A DNA stretch of 38,537 nt from Hondaea fermentalgiana (Eukaryota; Sar; Bigyra; Thraustochytrida; Thraustochytriidae), in contig NPFB01000101.1 in the NCBI GenBank assembly GCA_014084085.1, positions 8,438-46,974 of the forward strand, given 5' to 3'. Shown piece after piece: positions 28,961-38,520 of this stretch (positions are counted from its first letter, which is position 1; each line of letters begins with the position of its first letter). Under the pieces are notes generated by a model. The model worked only from the letters and a program-made list of their open reading frames with translations. It made no database searches and was not told the DNA's origin. A program made the position numbers and the translations under genes.

Positions 28961-30910
28961 ATGGGCCTGCGAAAGGCGGTCGCGGCGCTGGCCGCCGTGG
29001 CAGCGGCGGCGGCGATCGCGCCGGGCGCCGTCGGCGCGGCCGAAAGCGACGACGCGTACGGGGGCGGGTACTCGTCCGACCACTTCCTCGAGTACGCCAT
29101 TCGCTTCACGTACATTTGCAGGGAGGATGGCGGCGGCCTTGAGGACACCTCGTTTGGACCCTGCCTCTACGCCTCGACGACCGTGCTCGATGAGAACTCC
29201 AACACCCACGTTTTCGCGAGCGATATCGAAACCAGCGACCTCGATGACCCAGAGAAACGCGCCCTTGTCGACAACGAGTACGGATGGCGCGTCTACTTTA
29301 GTGGACCCGAGGATGACGACACCGCCGTCGAATATGTCGAGATCGAGCACAACTACACAGATGGCGGCCTCGATCTCGTCCAGGGTAGCACGATCAATAT
29401 CTGGAACATGACGATCAACCATAAGGAGGGCGAAGCCCTTGAGCTTGGCCTCGTCGGCAACACTCTTCCCTCGGACCTCGCAGGGCCGTACCAATTCTCC
29501 TTCAACGTCTCGGGCGTCATTCAATGTCTTTCCATCAACAACACCCGACACGTGTACATGGGCGACTGCTCGAGCAACAACTCTCAGCTCAAGTTCGTAG
29601 ACTTTGTGGCCCCTTCTCTGTCGCCCACGGGCGCACCCACGTCCACGCCCGCGCCCACCAGCACCTCGCCACCGACCACTGCTGGCGACAACCAGAACGA
29701 CTTTTCCGAAAAGGTCGTTCTCCTGCGCAGTTCTTACAGGGATACCTACAACAACGGCCTTCTCCTTGGTCTCGGCATCTCTCTGGGAGATAGCGCTCCC
29801 AGCAAGGGCGACAAGCTCCAGCTCAAGAGTCTCACCAAAAACTACTTTAGGGAGAATCTCGATCAGTACAAGATGATCTGGAACCATGACTCGAACTACA
29901 GGCTCGGGCTTGCACTCGACAGCGAGGGCGATTCCGATCTCTTCATGCAATCCAAGAAGAACGTCGCGCGTCTCAAGCACAACCCCATTGACAAGTTTGG
30001 TTACGTCCAGCTTGCCGACATGAACGACCGCGGGAAGCAGATGTTTACCTTTGTGCGAAGATCAGTCAACAGCAACGACGAACCGGTCGTCAAGATTATC
30101 ATGGGCAACGACCTCACATCCACCGATGGTGACATTAGCTCCAAAGATCTCTGCCTCACGGTGGCCAGCTGCGATCCATACGCTGAGGACGTCTGCCGTC
30201 CCAACTCGAACCACGTTGGCTGCGAAACATCCTGCGACGAAGACAAGCCCAAGATGCTCCAGGGCATTGTCAACGGCTCGTACGTCAAGCTTGCCAACTG
30301 CAAGTCCGACTACGACGAGGCCCAAATCTTCGTCGTGACTACGACGGAAGCCGCCCTTGGTCTCCTTTCCGACTCGAACTCTCCGACGGCTTCGCCCACC
30401 ACGGGCACGCCTACCGTGCGTCCGACCGCCAACCCCACCGCCAAGCCCACGGCCCAACCTACGGCCAAGCCCACGGAAATTGCCGATGACGAGCGTGCCT
30501 CGGCCCCTGCCGCCGATGAGGACTCCAACGATAGATCCCTTTCCGGACTCTACGGACTCCTTGCGCTCGTAATCGCCGCCCTTATTCTTGCCATCTACGT
30601 GCGCCGCCGCCGCCGGAACCGCACGCACGACAGGGGCTTCAAGGATGGCATTGGCGGAGGTCTCTACGCCGATGATGACGACGACGACGATGATGATGAT
30701 CAGGAGCTGTACAACTCGTTCGACTCGCCCATCGGATCCAACGAGGAGGGATCTTCGCTCAACGGCGATGGTGCCTCGGCTTCTGGACGCCGCGCCAAGA
30801 CCTCAAACTCGCTCGAGCAGCCCATGATTAACAAGCGGAGCAACTCGATGTCGTTTGAGCCCCACGTAGCGCACTTCGAGCAAGAGGCTGGCTTTGTCGC
30901 GCGCGTTTAG
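28961..30910 (+). CDS. Type I membrane protein with PT-rich stalks and trefoil-like segments
   Basis: A 649-residue cell-surface or secretory-pathway protein. It has a signal peptide (1-27), ectodomain 1 (40-216), a Pro/Thr/Ser linker (218-240), ectodomain 2 (250-460), a stalk of PTxxPT units (474-506), one transmembrane helix (528-547), a basic stop-transfer run (548-553) and a 95-residue tail with ten consecutive Asp (571-580). N-glycosylation sites occur at Asn131, 149, 182, 193, 206 and 438. Both ectodomains end in a similar pattern: QCLSINN..HVYMGDC...QLKFV and LCLTVASC...YVKLANC...AQIFVV. This resembles the CL-V...C...Q-F blocks of ricin-type beta-trefoil lectins, so carbohydrate binding is a possible role. 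No known family is assigned. PT stalks are common in stramenopile surface proteins. The ATG context is CGCC ATG G. Confidence 0.85.
   Translation: MGLRKAVAALAAVAAAAAIAPGAVGAAESDDAYGGGYSSDHFLEYAIRFTYICREDGGGLEDTSFGPCLYASTTVLDENSNTHVFASDIETSDLDDPEKRALVDNEYGWRVYFSGPEDDDTAVEYVEIEHNYTDGGLDLVQGSTINIWNMTINHKEGEALELGLVGNTLPSDLAGPYQFSFNVSGVIQCLSINNTRHVYMGDCSSNNSQLKFVDFVAPSLSPTGAPTSTPAPTSTSPPTTAGDNQNDFSEKVVLLRSSYRDTYNNGLLLGLGISLGDSAPSKGDKLQLKSLTKNYFRENLDQYKMIWNHDSNYRLGLALDSEGDSDLFMQSKKNVARLKHNPIDKFGYVQLADMNDRGKQMFTFVRRSVNSNDEPVVKIIMGNDLTSTDGDISSKDLCLTVASCDPYAEDVCRPNSNHVGCETSCDEDKPKMLQGIVNGSYVKLANCKSDYDEAQIFVVTTTEAALGLLSDSNSPTASPTTGTPTVRPTANPTAKPTAQPTAKPTEIADDERASAPAADEDSNDRSLSGLYGLLALVIAALILAIYVRRRRRNRTHDRGFKDGIGGGLYADDDDDDDDDDQELYNSFDSPIGSNEEGSSLNGDGASASGRRAKTSNSLEQPMINKRSNSMSFEPHVAHFEQEAGFVARV
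30678..30701 (+). repeat. GAY codon run encoding ten Asp
   Basis: Consecutive GAT/GAC codons encode Asp571-580 in the cytosolic tail of the PT-stalk protein. The mixture of both codons suggests selection for the acidic run rather than recent slippage. Confidence 0.85.
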
Positions 30911-31271
30911 TTCGCTCGCTCGGCTGCAGCTGTACCATTTTCCACTCTGGCCTCAATTCGACAAAATATATTCTTCCATCTTGTTGTTTGCTTCTTGCAA
31001 GCTTCTTGCAATTCGAGTCCCCAGTTCGCTTGCCGGACACTTTTCCAAAGTAAAAAAAAATCACTTCTCGGGAAGGGGGCAAAAGTAATGTCTAAAGAAT
31101 ATTCTCTTCCCGTCCTGTGATGGTGCGCACTTCGTCTTTCTTTAACTTTTTTAGAATCTTCTGTGTTTTTTTTATTTGTGGTCTGACCCCTTGCCAGGCT
31201 CATTCGACGAGGACTCGACCAGTCGCTCCTGAACACAAAGAAACGACGCCAATAAATGTCGTCCGGTTCTC
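30911..31271. terminator. Shared 3' region of convergent genes with poly(A) signals on both strands
   Basis: Between the stops of the PT-stalk gene (+) and the peptidase gene (-). AATAAA occurs on the plus strand at 31251-31256, only 16 bases before the opposite stop codon, and on the minus strand at 31171-31176, about 100 bases past the peptidase stop. If both are used, the transcripts overlap by some 80 bases or more. Confidence 0.5.
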
Positions 31272-33791
31272 TCAAGTCCTCTTCTTCTTGACCGCCGCCA
31301 CAGAGCCACTCTCTGAACCCAGATGCTCGTCAAAGTACTCCTTCATGCGCTTTTCCATGTAAATGCGGTCCTGCAGACGACGAGGCGAGTGGCGCTCGTC
31401 TGGGAACAGCAAGAGATCATACGGTTTAGCCTCTGCAATAAGCGCGTTGATAAGGCGCGCCGTGTGCCGAAAGTGGACATTTTCGTCGATAAGTCCATGC
31501 ACGAGCATAAGCTTGCCCTGAAGGTTGCGCACGTGGGCCATTACAGCACCCTCCTCGTAGCCCCGAGGGTTGGTCAGCGGGGTGCCCATGTAACGCTCCG
31601 TATAATGCGTGTCATATCCATCCCAATGGGTGACAGGCGCGCCAGCAATGGCAACATGGAATACATCTGGCCTCTTCAACAGGCACATGGCCGACATATA
31701 ACCACCGTAGCTCCAACCATACATACCCACACGAGAGCGGTCCGCGATACCCTTGCGCTCTAAAAAGAGAACTCCCTCCACCTGGTCGTCCACCTCGACC
31801 GTGCCCATACGGTGCTTAATCGCCCCTTCAAAATCGAGGCCGCGACCTGAGCTTCCGCGATTGTCCACCTTCAGAACAGCGTACCCGGCATTCACCAGAC
31901 GCTGGGCACGCATATCCACGGTCACATCCCATCCATTCGTCACGCGTTGCACATGAGGCCCGCCATAGACCGCCACAATCGTGGGAAAAGGCCCATCGCC
32001 GTGCTGTTCTGGGTCAGGGCGATACAAGGCACCGTGCAACAAAGGTCCATCCGATGGGGCGGGGAACTCAATGAGCTCAGGCGTGACGAGAAGAGGTTGC
32101 AGGCGCTCGAGCTCGTCGTGCACGAGCGAGCTTTCCTTGCCAGCGTGCAGAGTGTAAATCTGGGAAATCCCACGTTCACAACTGTCACCGGAAATACGAA
32201 AAAGTTGTGTTGTCGGCGGCGTCAAGATGCTATGGTGCGTCAAGACAGCCAGGTCTCCGTCAGCATCCATAACCATGCTATTCATCCCGGCAAAGGATTT
32301 TGTGAGCGCGCGTCCTTCCGTCGCCGCATCCGCCGAAGACCACAGCGATACGCAGTACACATGGCGCTCCAGCACGCTCTCTCTTGTCGCAGCATAGTAC
32401 AAGAGGCCGCGCTCCAGATCAACCTGAACCAAGGACGTCACCATCCATGGTCCATCGTCGCAGAGCTTACGGACGAGCTGTACCTTGCCTGTTTGCGACG
32501 AGTAAAAGTACAGATACAGCTTCATGAAGCGTGTTTCGCTTTCCGAGCCCCAGATAAAAAAGAATCCGCACGGTTGTTGACCCTGCCATGCCGCGGCATC
32601 CGCTTCGTCGCCACCTTGCATTGCAACGTCGCCCGAAGCGTCCGCACCAGCGCCGTCCTTGCCATCGCTCAGACCCAAGACTTGCTCGCCGCGCATCGAG
32701 TCAAATGAGACAAAGAGGTCGTGCAGATTGATCCAGACGTCAGAGGTCTCACGCTTGAGCAAAGTGCGCTGGCCCGAGTTGATATCATATCTTACGAGGA
32801 GAAGCTCCGACTGCTCGCGATTCTCGAGCTGAGCAGAGAGCGAACCATCCGGGAGCCAATCAACGCGGGCCAAATACATGTCGTTGTCCCCGGATCCCTC
32901 TTTTAAGCTAATGTCGAGCCAACGAACGCTGGGACGCTGCCCGTTGCCTGACGCCGCCACAGATACAACACCGAGGCGAACGTGTGGGTTCGCTTTGCCT
33001 GCAAAAGGATAACGATGATCTTCTTGCGCGCTGTCGCCAACCTCTTCCTTGCCTTGATGCATAATGCGGTATTCCGGAATGTGCGACTCGTCGACCAGCT
33101 CAAAGGCAATGTGCTGGCTATCGTGTGACCACCAAAAACCATGGTACCGGTCCATTTCCTCCTGTGCAATAAAGTCAGCCAGACCGCTCGTCTTGCCATT
33201 GCCGCGCGAGTCATACGTGAGGCGTTGCGGCGTCGGTGCGTCGGCATCGACCTCGAGCACATAAAGCTCCGCGTCGCGCACGAAAGCTACCATGCGGCCG
33301 TCTGGAGACATGTGTGGGTCGAGCGCGCCTCCTCGGGCGTCATCACCCGGGGCCGTAGAAGTGACCTTGTCGAATACTTTGCGCGGCGGTGCCGCGACAT
33401 TGGGTTGCATTTCCTTCATGAAGATGTTGCCGTTGAGCGGAATGAGCATTCTCGACGCCAGCGAGGGCGACGAGGACCAGGCATACTGCGTAATGCCAAC
33501 AGACATTTGACGAGAGCGCTCGCGCCGGAGTTTATCCTCGAGCGAGAGCGTTTCCTCCGTGTTGCTTTCCTCAGAGCTTGCCGCTGGATCCCAGAGCTTG
33601 AACGCCGAGCCCTGCGCATTGCCCTCTTGATCAAGCTCGAGGCAGTAAAGCTGGCGGTTGAGAAGGTTGTCGCTCGAGTCCGGGCACAGAAAGGCCAAGT
33701 ATTTGCGGCATGGACTGAACGACGGCTGCGAGGGCGCGATAATGCCTGGCAGCGGCCGCGCCGCGACAATGAGATCATCGAGTTGACTCAT
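31272..33791 (-). CDS. Dipeptidyl peptidase, S9B family, DPP8/9-like
   Basis: An 839-residue serine peptidase that should remove N-terminal dipeptides, typically after Pro. The N-terminal two thirds fit the eight-bladed beta-propeller. The paired Glu211-Glu212 in AQEEMDRYHGFWWS match the double-Glu motif that holds the substrate N-terminus in DPP4-type enzymes. The alpha/beta-hydrolase domain carries the full triad: Ser694 in GWSYGGYMS, Asp769 in HGLIDENVHFRH, His801 in DERHSPRR. The Asp-His spacing of 32 equals that of DPP4. There is no signal peptide or transmembrane helix, so it should be cytosolic like DPP8/9. The first true ATG is at 33791; codons upstream are in frame but begin only at a TTG. 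It is convergent with the PT-stalk gene. Confidence 0.93.
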   Translation of the reverse strand: MSQLDDLIVAARPLPGIIAPSQPSFSPCRKYLAFLCPDSSDNLLNRQLYCLELDQEGNAQGSAFKLWDPAASSEESNTEETLSLEDKLRRERSRQMSVGITQYAWSSSPSLASRMLIPLNGNIFMKEMQPNVAAPPRKVFDKVTSTAPGDDARGGALDPHMSPDGRMVAFVRDAELYVLEVDADAPTPQRLTYDSRGNGKTSGLADFIAQEEMDRYHGFWWSHDSQHIAFELVDESHIPEYRIMHQGKEEVGDSAQEDHRYPFAGKANPHVRLGVVSVAASGNGQRPSVRWLDISLKEGSGDNDMYLARVDWLPDGSLSAQLENREQSELLLVRYDINSGQRTLLKRETSDVWINLHDLFVSFDSMRGEQVLGLSDGKDGAGADASGDVAMQGGDEADAAAWQGQQPCGFFFIWGSESETRFMKLYLYFYSSQTGKVQLVRKLCDDGPWMVTSLVQVDLERGLLYYAATRESVLERHVYCVSLWSSADAATEGRALTKSFAGMNSMVMDADGDLAVLTHHSILTPPTTQLFRISGDSCERGISQIYTLHAGKESSLVHDELERLQPLLVTPELIEFPAPSDGPLLHGALYRPDPEQHGDGPFPTIVAVYGGPHVQRVTNGWDVTVDMRAQRLVNAGYAVLKVDNRGSSGRGLDFEGAIKHRMGTVEVDDQVEGVLFLERKGIADRSRVGMYGWSYGGYMSAMCLLKRPDVFHVAIAGAPVTHWDGYDTHYTERYMGTPLTNPRGYEEGAVMAHVRNLQGKLMLVHGLIDENVHFRHTARLINALIAEAKPYDLLLFPDERHSPRRLQDRIYMEKRMKEYFDEHLGSESGSVAAVKKKRT

Positions 33792-34442
33792 TGTTTCGAC
33801 ACTGCTGCCGCTGATGCTGACAAAGCCCCGCTTGCCGCTTCCGGCACTTGCTGCGCTAGGTATGGTGGTTACCTTGGTGTCGCAGCAAGAGCTGCTGCGC
33901 AAACTACCCTCACCCCTTTTCGATGCGCAAGTTCGCCAGCCGCCAAAAGAGAGTGGGAAAGTGAGCGAGAGAGAGACCTGCTTGACCCGTCGAAACGCGA
34001 GTCCTTCGCTGCACTTAGCTCTCTAGCTAGCCGAGTATCGCTGGTGGTCTGGTGCTATTGCTTTTGACTCTGTGTCTGCTGCACGAGATCGTGCTGCTGG
34101 CGCCAGAGTCGCTGTCCAGGACGAAAAGCGACGCTTTGACAAGTGAGGAGGTAGCAGCCACCTTGCAGTAGGACTGCGCTCTCGCGTCTGCCTGCGCCGG
34201 CAGCGGAGCAAGGCTGCCTGCAAAGCAAAGGAGGAGGGCTCGGGAGCGTCTCCGGCGCCCGGACTCGCGCGCAAGGGAGCGCAGCCACGGGGTCGTCGCG
34301 CACGAGGACGGCCGGCGGCCGATTGTCTGTTTGGAGCATTCTTATCTTCTCTCGACATGCCGCTGTGTCCTGTTCACCAGGCCATCGCACGAACTTCGCA
34401 GCATCGCGTGCGTAGCTCACAAATTAGAGGACCCGGGAGCGT
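33792..34442. other. Intergenic region, no gene seen
   Basis: These 651 bases separate two minus-strand genes and should hold the peptidase promoter and the 3' end of the EF-hand gene. The sequence is moderately GC-rich without clear repeats. I see no coding frame with protein-like composition, no RNA gene and no obvious TATA box. Confidence 0.5.
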
Positions 34443-37400
34443 TTAGGGAGGGGACTGCGGAGCTTGTAGGTCTACCGCCCGGAGTGCAGAGAGCACGGCG
34501 GCGAAGTCCACCAAAGGAATGACATCGTAGGCTCGGCAGACGCGCTGGAAGACTTCGGGCGAGAGCGCGAGACCCGAAGAGAGGGAATGTGACCCCGAGA
34601 CGCTCTCGAACTTGGTTGCCGTGCACGCTTCGCGGAAAATGCGCAGCACCTTGCGGCTTGACAAGCTGCTGTTGGCCGTTTGCAGGATCCGCGTGAACTC
34701 GTGGAACGATAAGACACCGTCGCCGTCGGTATCCCCACGAATAAAGAGCGTCCGCAACTTTTCGTCGATATGATGCTCTCTCGCGAGCAAGACTTTGACA
34801 AGGCTCTCGAGAGCGCGGTCGATATCTACCACGACCTTGTCGATGCGGTGGGTGCGGTCCCCAGGAGACTTACCACCCTCATTTCGGTCGTGGTGCAATA
34901 GAGCATTTCGCATGTGCATGCGCACAGTGGTTCGATCGCCCTTGGCCACGCCCTTTGGTACGCGGATCTCGACCACACGTACACCTTTGACATTGGTGTA
35001 CTCGGAGTGCACGGCCGCCATCTTTTCGACTGCGCGGCAGTACATGTTCACTTTGCGTGGAGGCAAAAAGGTACCGTAGAGAGCTCGTAGAAAATTGACT
35101 GCTCGATCTAGCGGAACGTATGTTCGGTTTTCGAATTCAATCACATCACCCGCAAGCGCGTGGTCTGCAAAAGAGACACTTGGAATCGTGCAGTCGACCT
35201 CGGTGGCAGCATCATCCAGCGAGAGAGGTCCATTAGGTGGATTTGGCGAACCGCTGCTGCAAAGTACAGCATTGTGTTGCTCTTGTGCAATGCTTGGACG
35301 TAGCAACCACTGTCGAATTTGAAGGAAGACCTGGAGAATGTGATTGTTGCAAATGCGCTGATCCGTCTCATTGTGCTTGTAATGGTACGCATCAAGAAAA
35401 CGTGCAAAAAGTTTGACACGCGTGTGCTTTTTCATGTGTGCGCGCACCGCCTGCAAGAGCTCAAAGAGTCGAAGCTCAGCAACGCGTCGTACCCCATGAC
35501 GATAGAGAAACTGCTCAATGGTAAAAGCCCCGAGGGTCTGCAGAGCTAAGCCGTCGCTTGCGTCGCTCTGATCGGCCTCGAGCTTGTCGTCGTACAGTGT
35601 CTGTATCCTCTCAAGAACCCATTCTAGAGTCGGTGGGGCTGCGTCCATAGCGTTTGGAGGCAGATTCGCAAGAAAAGTGGAAAGCTCGGAGGGCATCTCA
35701 AATCCGTTCTTGTTGGAATTCATGACGCGAATCATTATGTCGGTCGACAAGCGTGGCACGTCAAGACCGCTGCCAGCCCTGTCTGTCTGCGAATCTGCAA
35801 CACTTTGTTGCGAATTTTCGTGAGCTTTGGAATCATCCTGCTCGAGCGCTATGGTCTCAGTCTCGGTCGAAGATGACGGTGTGCGTCCGTTCTTGGACCG
35901 AATCGCGGCATCCCTTTCATGTCGCGAGGACTCAGATGACGTGTATGCAGCTCTTGCGCGCATCGCCTTTTGCCCATCTTCCTCTTGTCGTACCCGTGCC
36001 CTCCTTTCCTTTTCAGAAACGTTTGCAGCCGCTGCTTCCTTTGCTGCTTCCTTTGCTGCAGCTGCTTCAAGCCGGAGACTAGCTTCTGCTGTGTGTGCTT
36101 CCATTTCAGCAAGCTCTGTGGCTGTGACTTCCTTTTGCACTTCGACTTTACATCGCGGACAACGCGCGAGATTGAATGCTCGCCACCAGAGTGTTTTGTG
36201 ATGTACCTTTTGACTGACGGAAATGATGTCTTGGGTATCACTGTCTGATGCGGATGGTTTTGCGGTCGTCATGGTGCCCTTGTCTTGCATCTCCACAAGG
36301 GCTACATCATCGCCGCGAAGCTTGGCGACCATGAACTTCGCGTCGTTTGCCTTGTTGCGTTTTGCCTCGTTCTCAGCCACCTGCAAGAGCATTTCCATAT
36401 TGCTCAAGATAAGTTGTTTTGCCTGGCCTTGATCTTCAAAGTTGTTGACGAGCGTGTCGAGAGCCTGAAGGGGAGCTTCCAAGGCCAATTCGACAATGTC
36501 GGGTCTGGTGTCGACCCCTTCCCGCTCCTCCTCTTCTTCTCGTTTGTACTCTCCTGTCTTGTCGCTGCTGCTGGCGCCGCTGCTGCTGCTGCGACCAGTG
36601 CGAAGATTACAATTCGCAGCGTGATCTATTTCGTGGATGCCTTCCTGCTTTCGAGGCGTTTTGACGCGGGCGAGCAAATCGTTGGACTCGCCGCGAAGAA
36701 GGGTTCGTAAATGGGCGACTTCCTCTTCAAGTTCCTCGATCCGCTCTCGTTGTGTGCGAACGACGAGATCAGTAGCGTTGGTCTGGGCCCGGAGAACGCG
36801 ATGATCGCTTTCCAGCGTCATGACCTGCATGCGAAGATCGCGTTCTCTTTGTTTGAGATTGGCGGCGCGACGTTGAAGCTTTTGGTCCTTTGCCGCGTGC
36901 ATCTTGGATGTTGTGGAAAGCAAGTGCTCAAAGCTATTCACGTATCGTGCTCGAATCTTGGAAAGTATTCGACCGAGCTGTGCGTTTCGTCCGTCCATGT
37001 TTTGTGTGAGCTCAGCAAAGTGCGTAGTCAATTCTTGAACGCGGGTTGCGATGCGCATAAGTTCATCTCGCAATTCGGGACTAGGATCGAGGCCGTCATC
37101 TACGTCTTCGGCGACTTCTGGCGAATGCAGTTCACGCAGGTCCGCATCACTGTCACTATTTCGTGCCAAGTGTGCACCAAAGTCCCCCCGGTTATGTTGT
37201 TGGAGAAAGTCGGAATCGGATTCCACGTGGTGCAAGAAGTTGGACTTGGCATTTTGCACTCCATGGCCCGAATCATGGTCAACACTTGCCTGCCATCGGG
37301 ACTTTGCGGCGCCGCGTTTCAATATGTCGGATCCTTTTGTTGCAAGCCCTGGGTTGTTTGAGCTTGTCGGCGATGCGCTGCCGTGGCCGGAAACGTGCCG

Positions 37401-37541
37401 CGCGCCGATGACGGGCAACATTGCGTACTGTTTCCTCCCAGCTAGCTCGTGGAGTCTTTGCTGAGCTGGGGGCTTGCACTCCCACTCGTACCCCGCCAAT
37501 GATAGGCTCAACGGACACACCTTGTCGGCCCTCGTTTTCAT
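34443..37541 (-). CDS. Large coiled-coil protein with EF-hand
   Basis: A 1032-residue protein with no signal peptide or membrane segment. Order of parts: a polar N-terminus (1-150), a strong coiled coil (about 155-290) with IEELEEEVAHLRTLL, a charged low-complexity stretch, a CPRC motif at Cys461/Cys464 that may bind metal, and an Ala/Glu-rich helix (about 475-535). A helical region follows with RLFELLQAVRAHMKKHTRVKLFARFLDA. The C-terminus has one canonical EF-hand with loop DTDGDGVLSFHE at 937-948, so calcium binding is likely; a second, degenerate hand may follow near the C-terminus. The helical RVKLFARFLD segment recalls proteins of cilia and basal bodies, and thraustochytrid zoospores have flagella, but that link is inference. 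No exact family is known to me. The start ATG at 37541 has A at -3. Confidence 0.8.
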   Translation of the reverse strand: MKTRADKVCPLSLSLAGYEWECKPPAQQRLHELAGRKQYAMLPVIGARHVSGHGSASPTSSNNPGLATKGSDILKRGAAKSRWQASVDHDSGHGVQNAKSNFLHHVESDSDFLQQHNRGDFGAHLARNSDSDADLRELHSPEVAEDVDDGLDPSPELRDELMRIATRVQELTTHFAELTQNMDGRNAQLGRILSKIRARYVNSFEHLLSTTSKMHAAKDQKLQRRAANLKQRERDLRMQVMTLESDHRVLRAQTNATDLVVRTQRERIEELEEEVAHLRTLLRGESNDLLARVKTPRKQEGIHEIDHAANCNLRTGRSSSSGASSSDKTGEYKREEEEEREGVDTRPDIVELALEAPLQALDTLVNNFEDQGQAKQLILSNMEMLLQVAENEAKRNKANDAKFMVAKLRGDDVALVEMQDKGTMTTAKPSASDSDTQDIISVSQKVHHKTLWWRAFNLARCPRCKVEVQKEVTATELAEMEAHTAEASLRLEAAAAKEAAKEAAAANVSEKERRARVRQEEDGQKAMRARAAYTSSESSRHERDAAIRSKNGRTPSSSTETETIALEQDDSKAHENSQQSVADSQTDRAGSGLDVPRLSTDIMIRVMNSNKNGFEMPSELSTFLANLPPNAMDAAPPTLEWVLERIQTLYDDKLEADQSDASDGLALQTLGAFTIEQFLYRHGVRRVAELRLFELLQAVRAHMKKHTRVKLFARFLDAYHYKHNETDQRICNNHILQVFLQIRQWLLRPSIAQEQHNAVLCSSGSPNPPNGPLSLDDAATEVDCTIPSVSFADHALAGDVIEFENRTYVPLDRAVNFLRALYGTFLPPRKVNMYCRAVEKMAAVHSEYTNVKGVRVVEIRVPKGVAKGDRTTVRMHMRNALLHHDRNEGGKSPGDRTHRIDKVVVDIDRALESLVKVLLAREHHIDEKLRTLFIRGDTDGDGVLSFHEFTRILQTANSSLSSRKVLRIFREACTATKFESVSGSHSLSSGLALSPEVFQRVCRAYDVIPLVDFAAVLSALRAVDLQAPQSPP

Positions 37542-37814
37542 CTTTTTTTCTTTAATTTTTTTTCCTTTTCGTTTTGGTTGGCAAGTAAGATCTTCAGATC
37601 ACATGGACAAGCGGTGATAAAGTTTGGGGATCATCAATGAGATCGGCGGAAATCATTATGGGTGTTTATGTACGCATGTACTTTCCCGCCGAGAGGACGG
37701 GAGAGAAGAACCAGAAACAAACCTTGACAAAGGTATAAACAAAACGGGGGTCGCTCGATCAATCGGTCAACTGCCGCTCGTTCATCTGGCTAGAATGCCA
37801 AATTGGCTTGACAT

Positions 37815-38289
37815 TTACTTGGTAAAGCCGTGCTTCTTGTTCTGGTAGACAGCGCTGCCGATGGGGATGGCGATGCCGAGGAAGGTGACGCCGAAGACGA
37901 TGGTGCCGACGACAGCCTTGTTGAAGGGGGGGTGGAACACGCGGTGCTCGTCGTGGCCGCCACCAAGCTTGGGCTTGGTGGCCGTCACGAGCGAACGCGA
38001 CTGGGTGTTGCGGAGGGCCGTCCTGTGCAAAGGTGCATGTGTTTGAGCACACGCGACGATGAACAACAGATTCGGCGCGAACAAGTTCGTAAAGCGTTAG
38101 TGGATTTTCTTTTTCGTTTCAAGTACCCCGGATCCCGCGACGCTTCGGATTTCGACAAAAGAGGACGGCAATATAACGAGCACACCTAGGTTGCAGGCAC
38201 GCTGCAGCCAGGATACAATAGCACGGCCGGTCGCACGCGGAGACCTCCAGCGCTTCGCCTCGGGATGAAACCGAAGCGTCCCTAGCCAT
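37815..38289 (-). CDS. Small cytochrome c oxidase subunit (COX7C/yeast COX8 type), probably spliced
   Basis: The secure part is the 3' exon (37815-38022), encoding 68 residues: a basic, acid-free mitochondrial-targeting stretch (TALRNTQSRSLVTATKPK), then HRVFHPPFNKA, one transmembrane helix (VGTIVFGVTFLGIAIPIGSAVY) and a short basic tail NKKHGFTK. This matches the size and layout of the single-helix COX7C/Cox8 subunits of inner-membrane respiratory complex IV. No ATG precedes this exon in frame; the apparent start is a TTG. My model takes exon 1 from the ATG at 38289 to 38186, donor CCTAG|GTGTGC, and acceptor TTGCACAG at 38023. It restores the frame and gives 103 residues. CTAAC at 38096-38100 could be the branch site, though it is far (73 bases) from the acceptor. 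The 5' exon is uncertain. Confidence 0.55.
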
Positions 38290-38481
38290 TCGCGGGCCAA
38301 CACACGCACACACACACAGACGTCCCTGTCCACGCAGACGAAAGCCCGCTTCCCTCGCGCGCGTCGTCCTTGTCACTGTCCTCCTCCTCCTGCTACTGCC
38401 TGCTGCGCTGCGCTCCCTCTCCTCCCTGCTGCTGCCGAGCACGGCGGCGTCCGCCAGCGCACCCTCGCCCACGCTTATCCC

Positions 38482-38520
38482 CTCTCATCTCGAGATTCTC
38501 ATCTCATCTCATCCCATCTC
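38482..38520. repeat. (CATCT)n tract at the window edge
   Basis: Imperfect CATCT/TCTCA pentanucleotide units surrounding TCTCGAGA, upstream of the small COX-subunit gene. The tract may continue past the end of the window. Confidence 0.8.

Noticed and set aside
33792..33902. Longer N-terminus for the peptidase starting at 33902
   Set aside because: The codon there is TTG, not ATG; the first ATG is at 33791 and the family fold begins right after it.
33141..34067. 308-codon plus-strand open frame over the start of the peptidase gene
   Set aside because: It lies antisense to the propeller domain, whose family motifs are clear on the other strand, and its product is Arg/Ala-rich without motifs.
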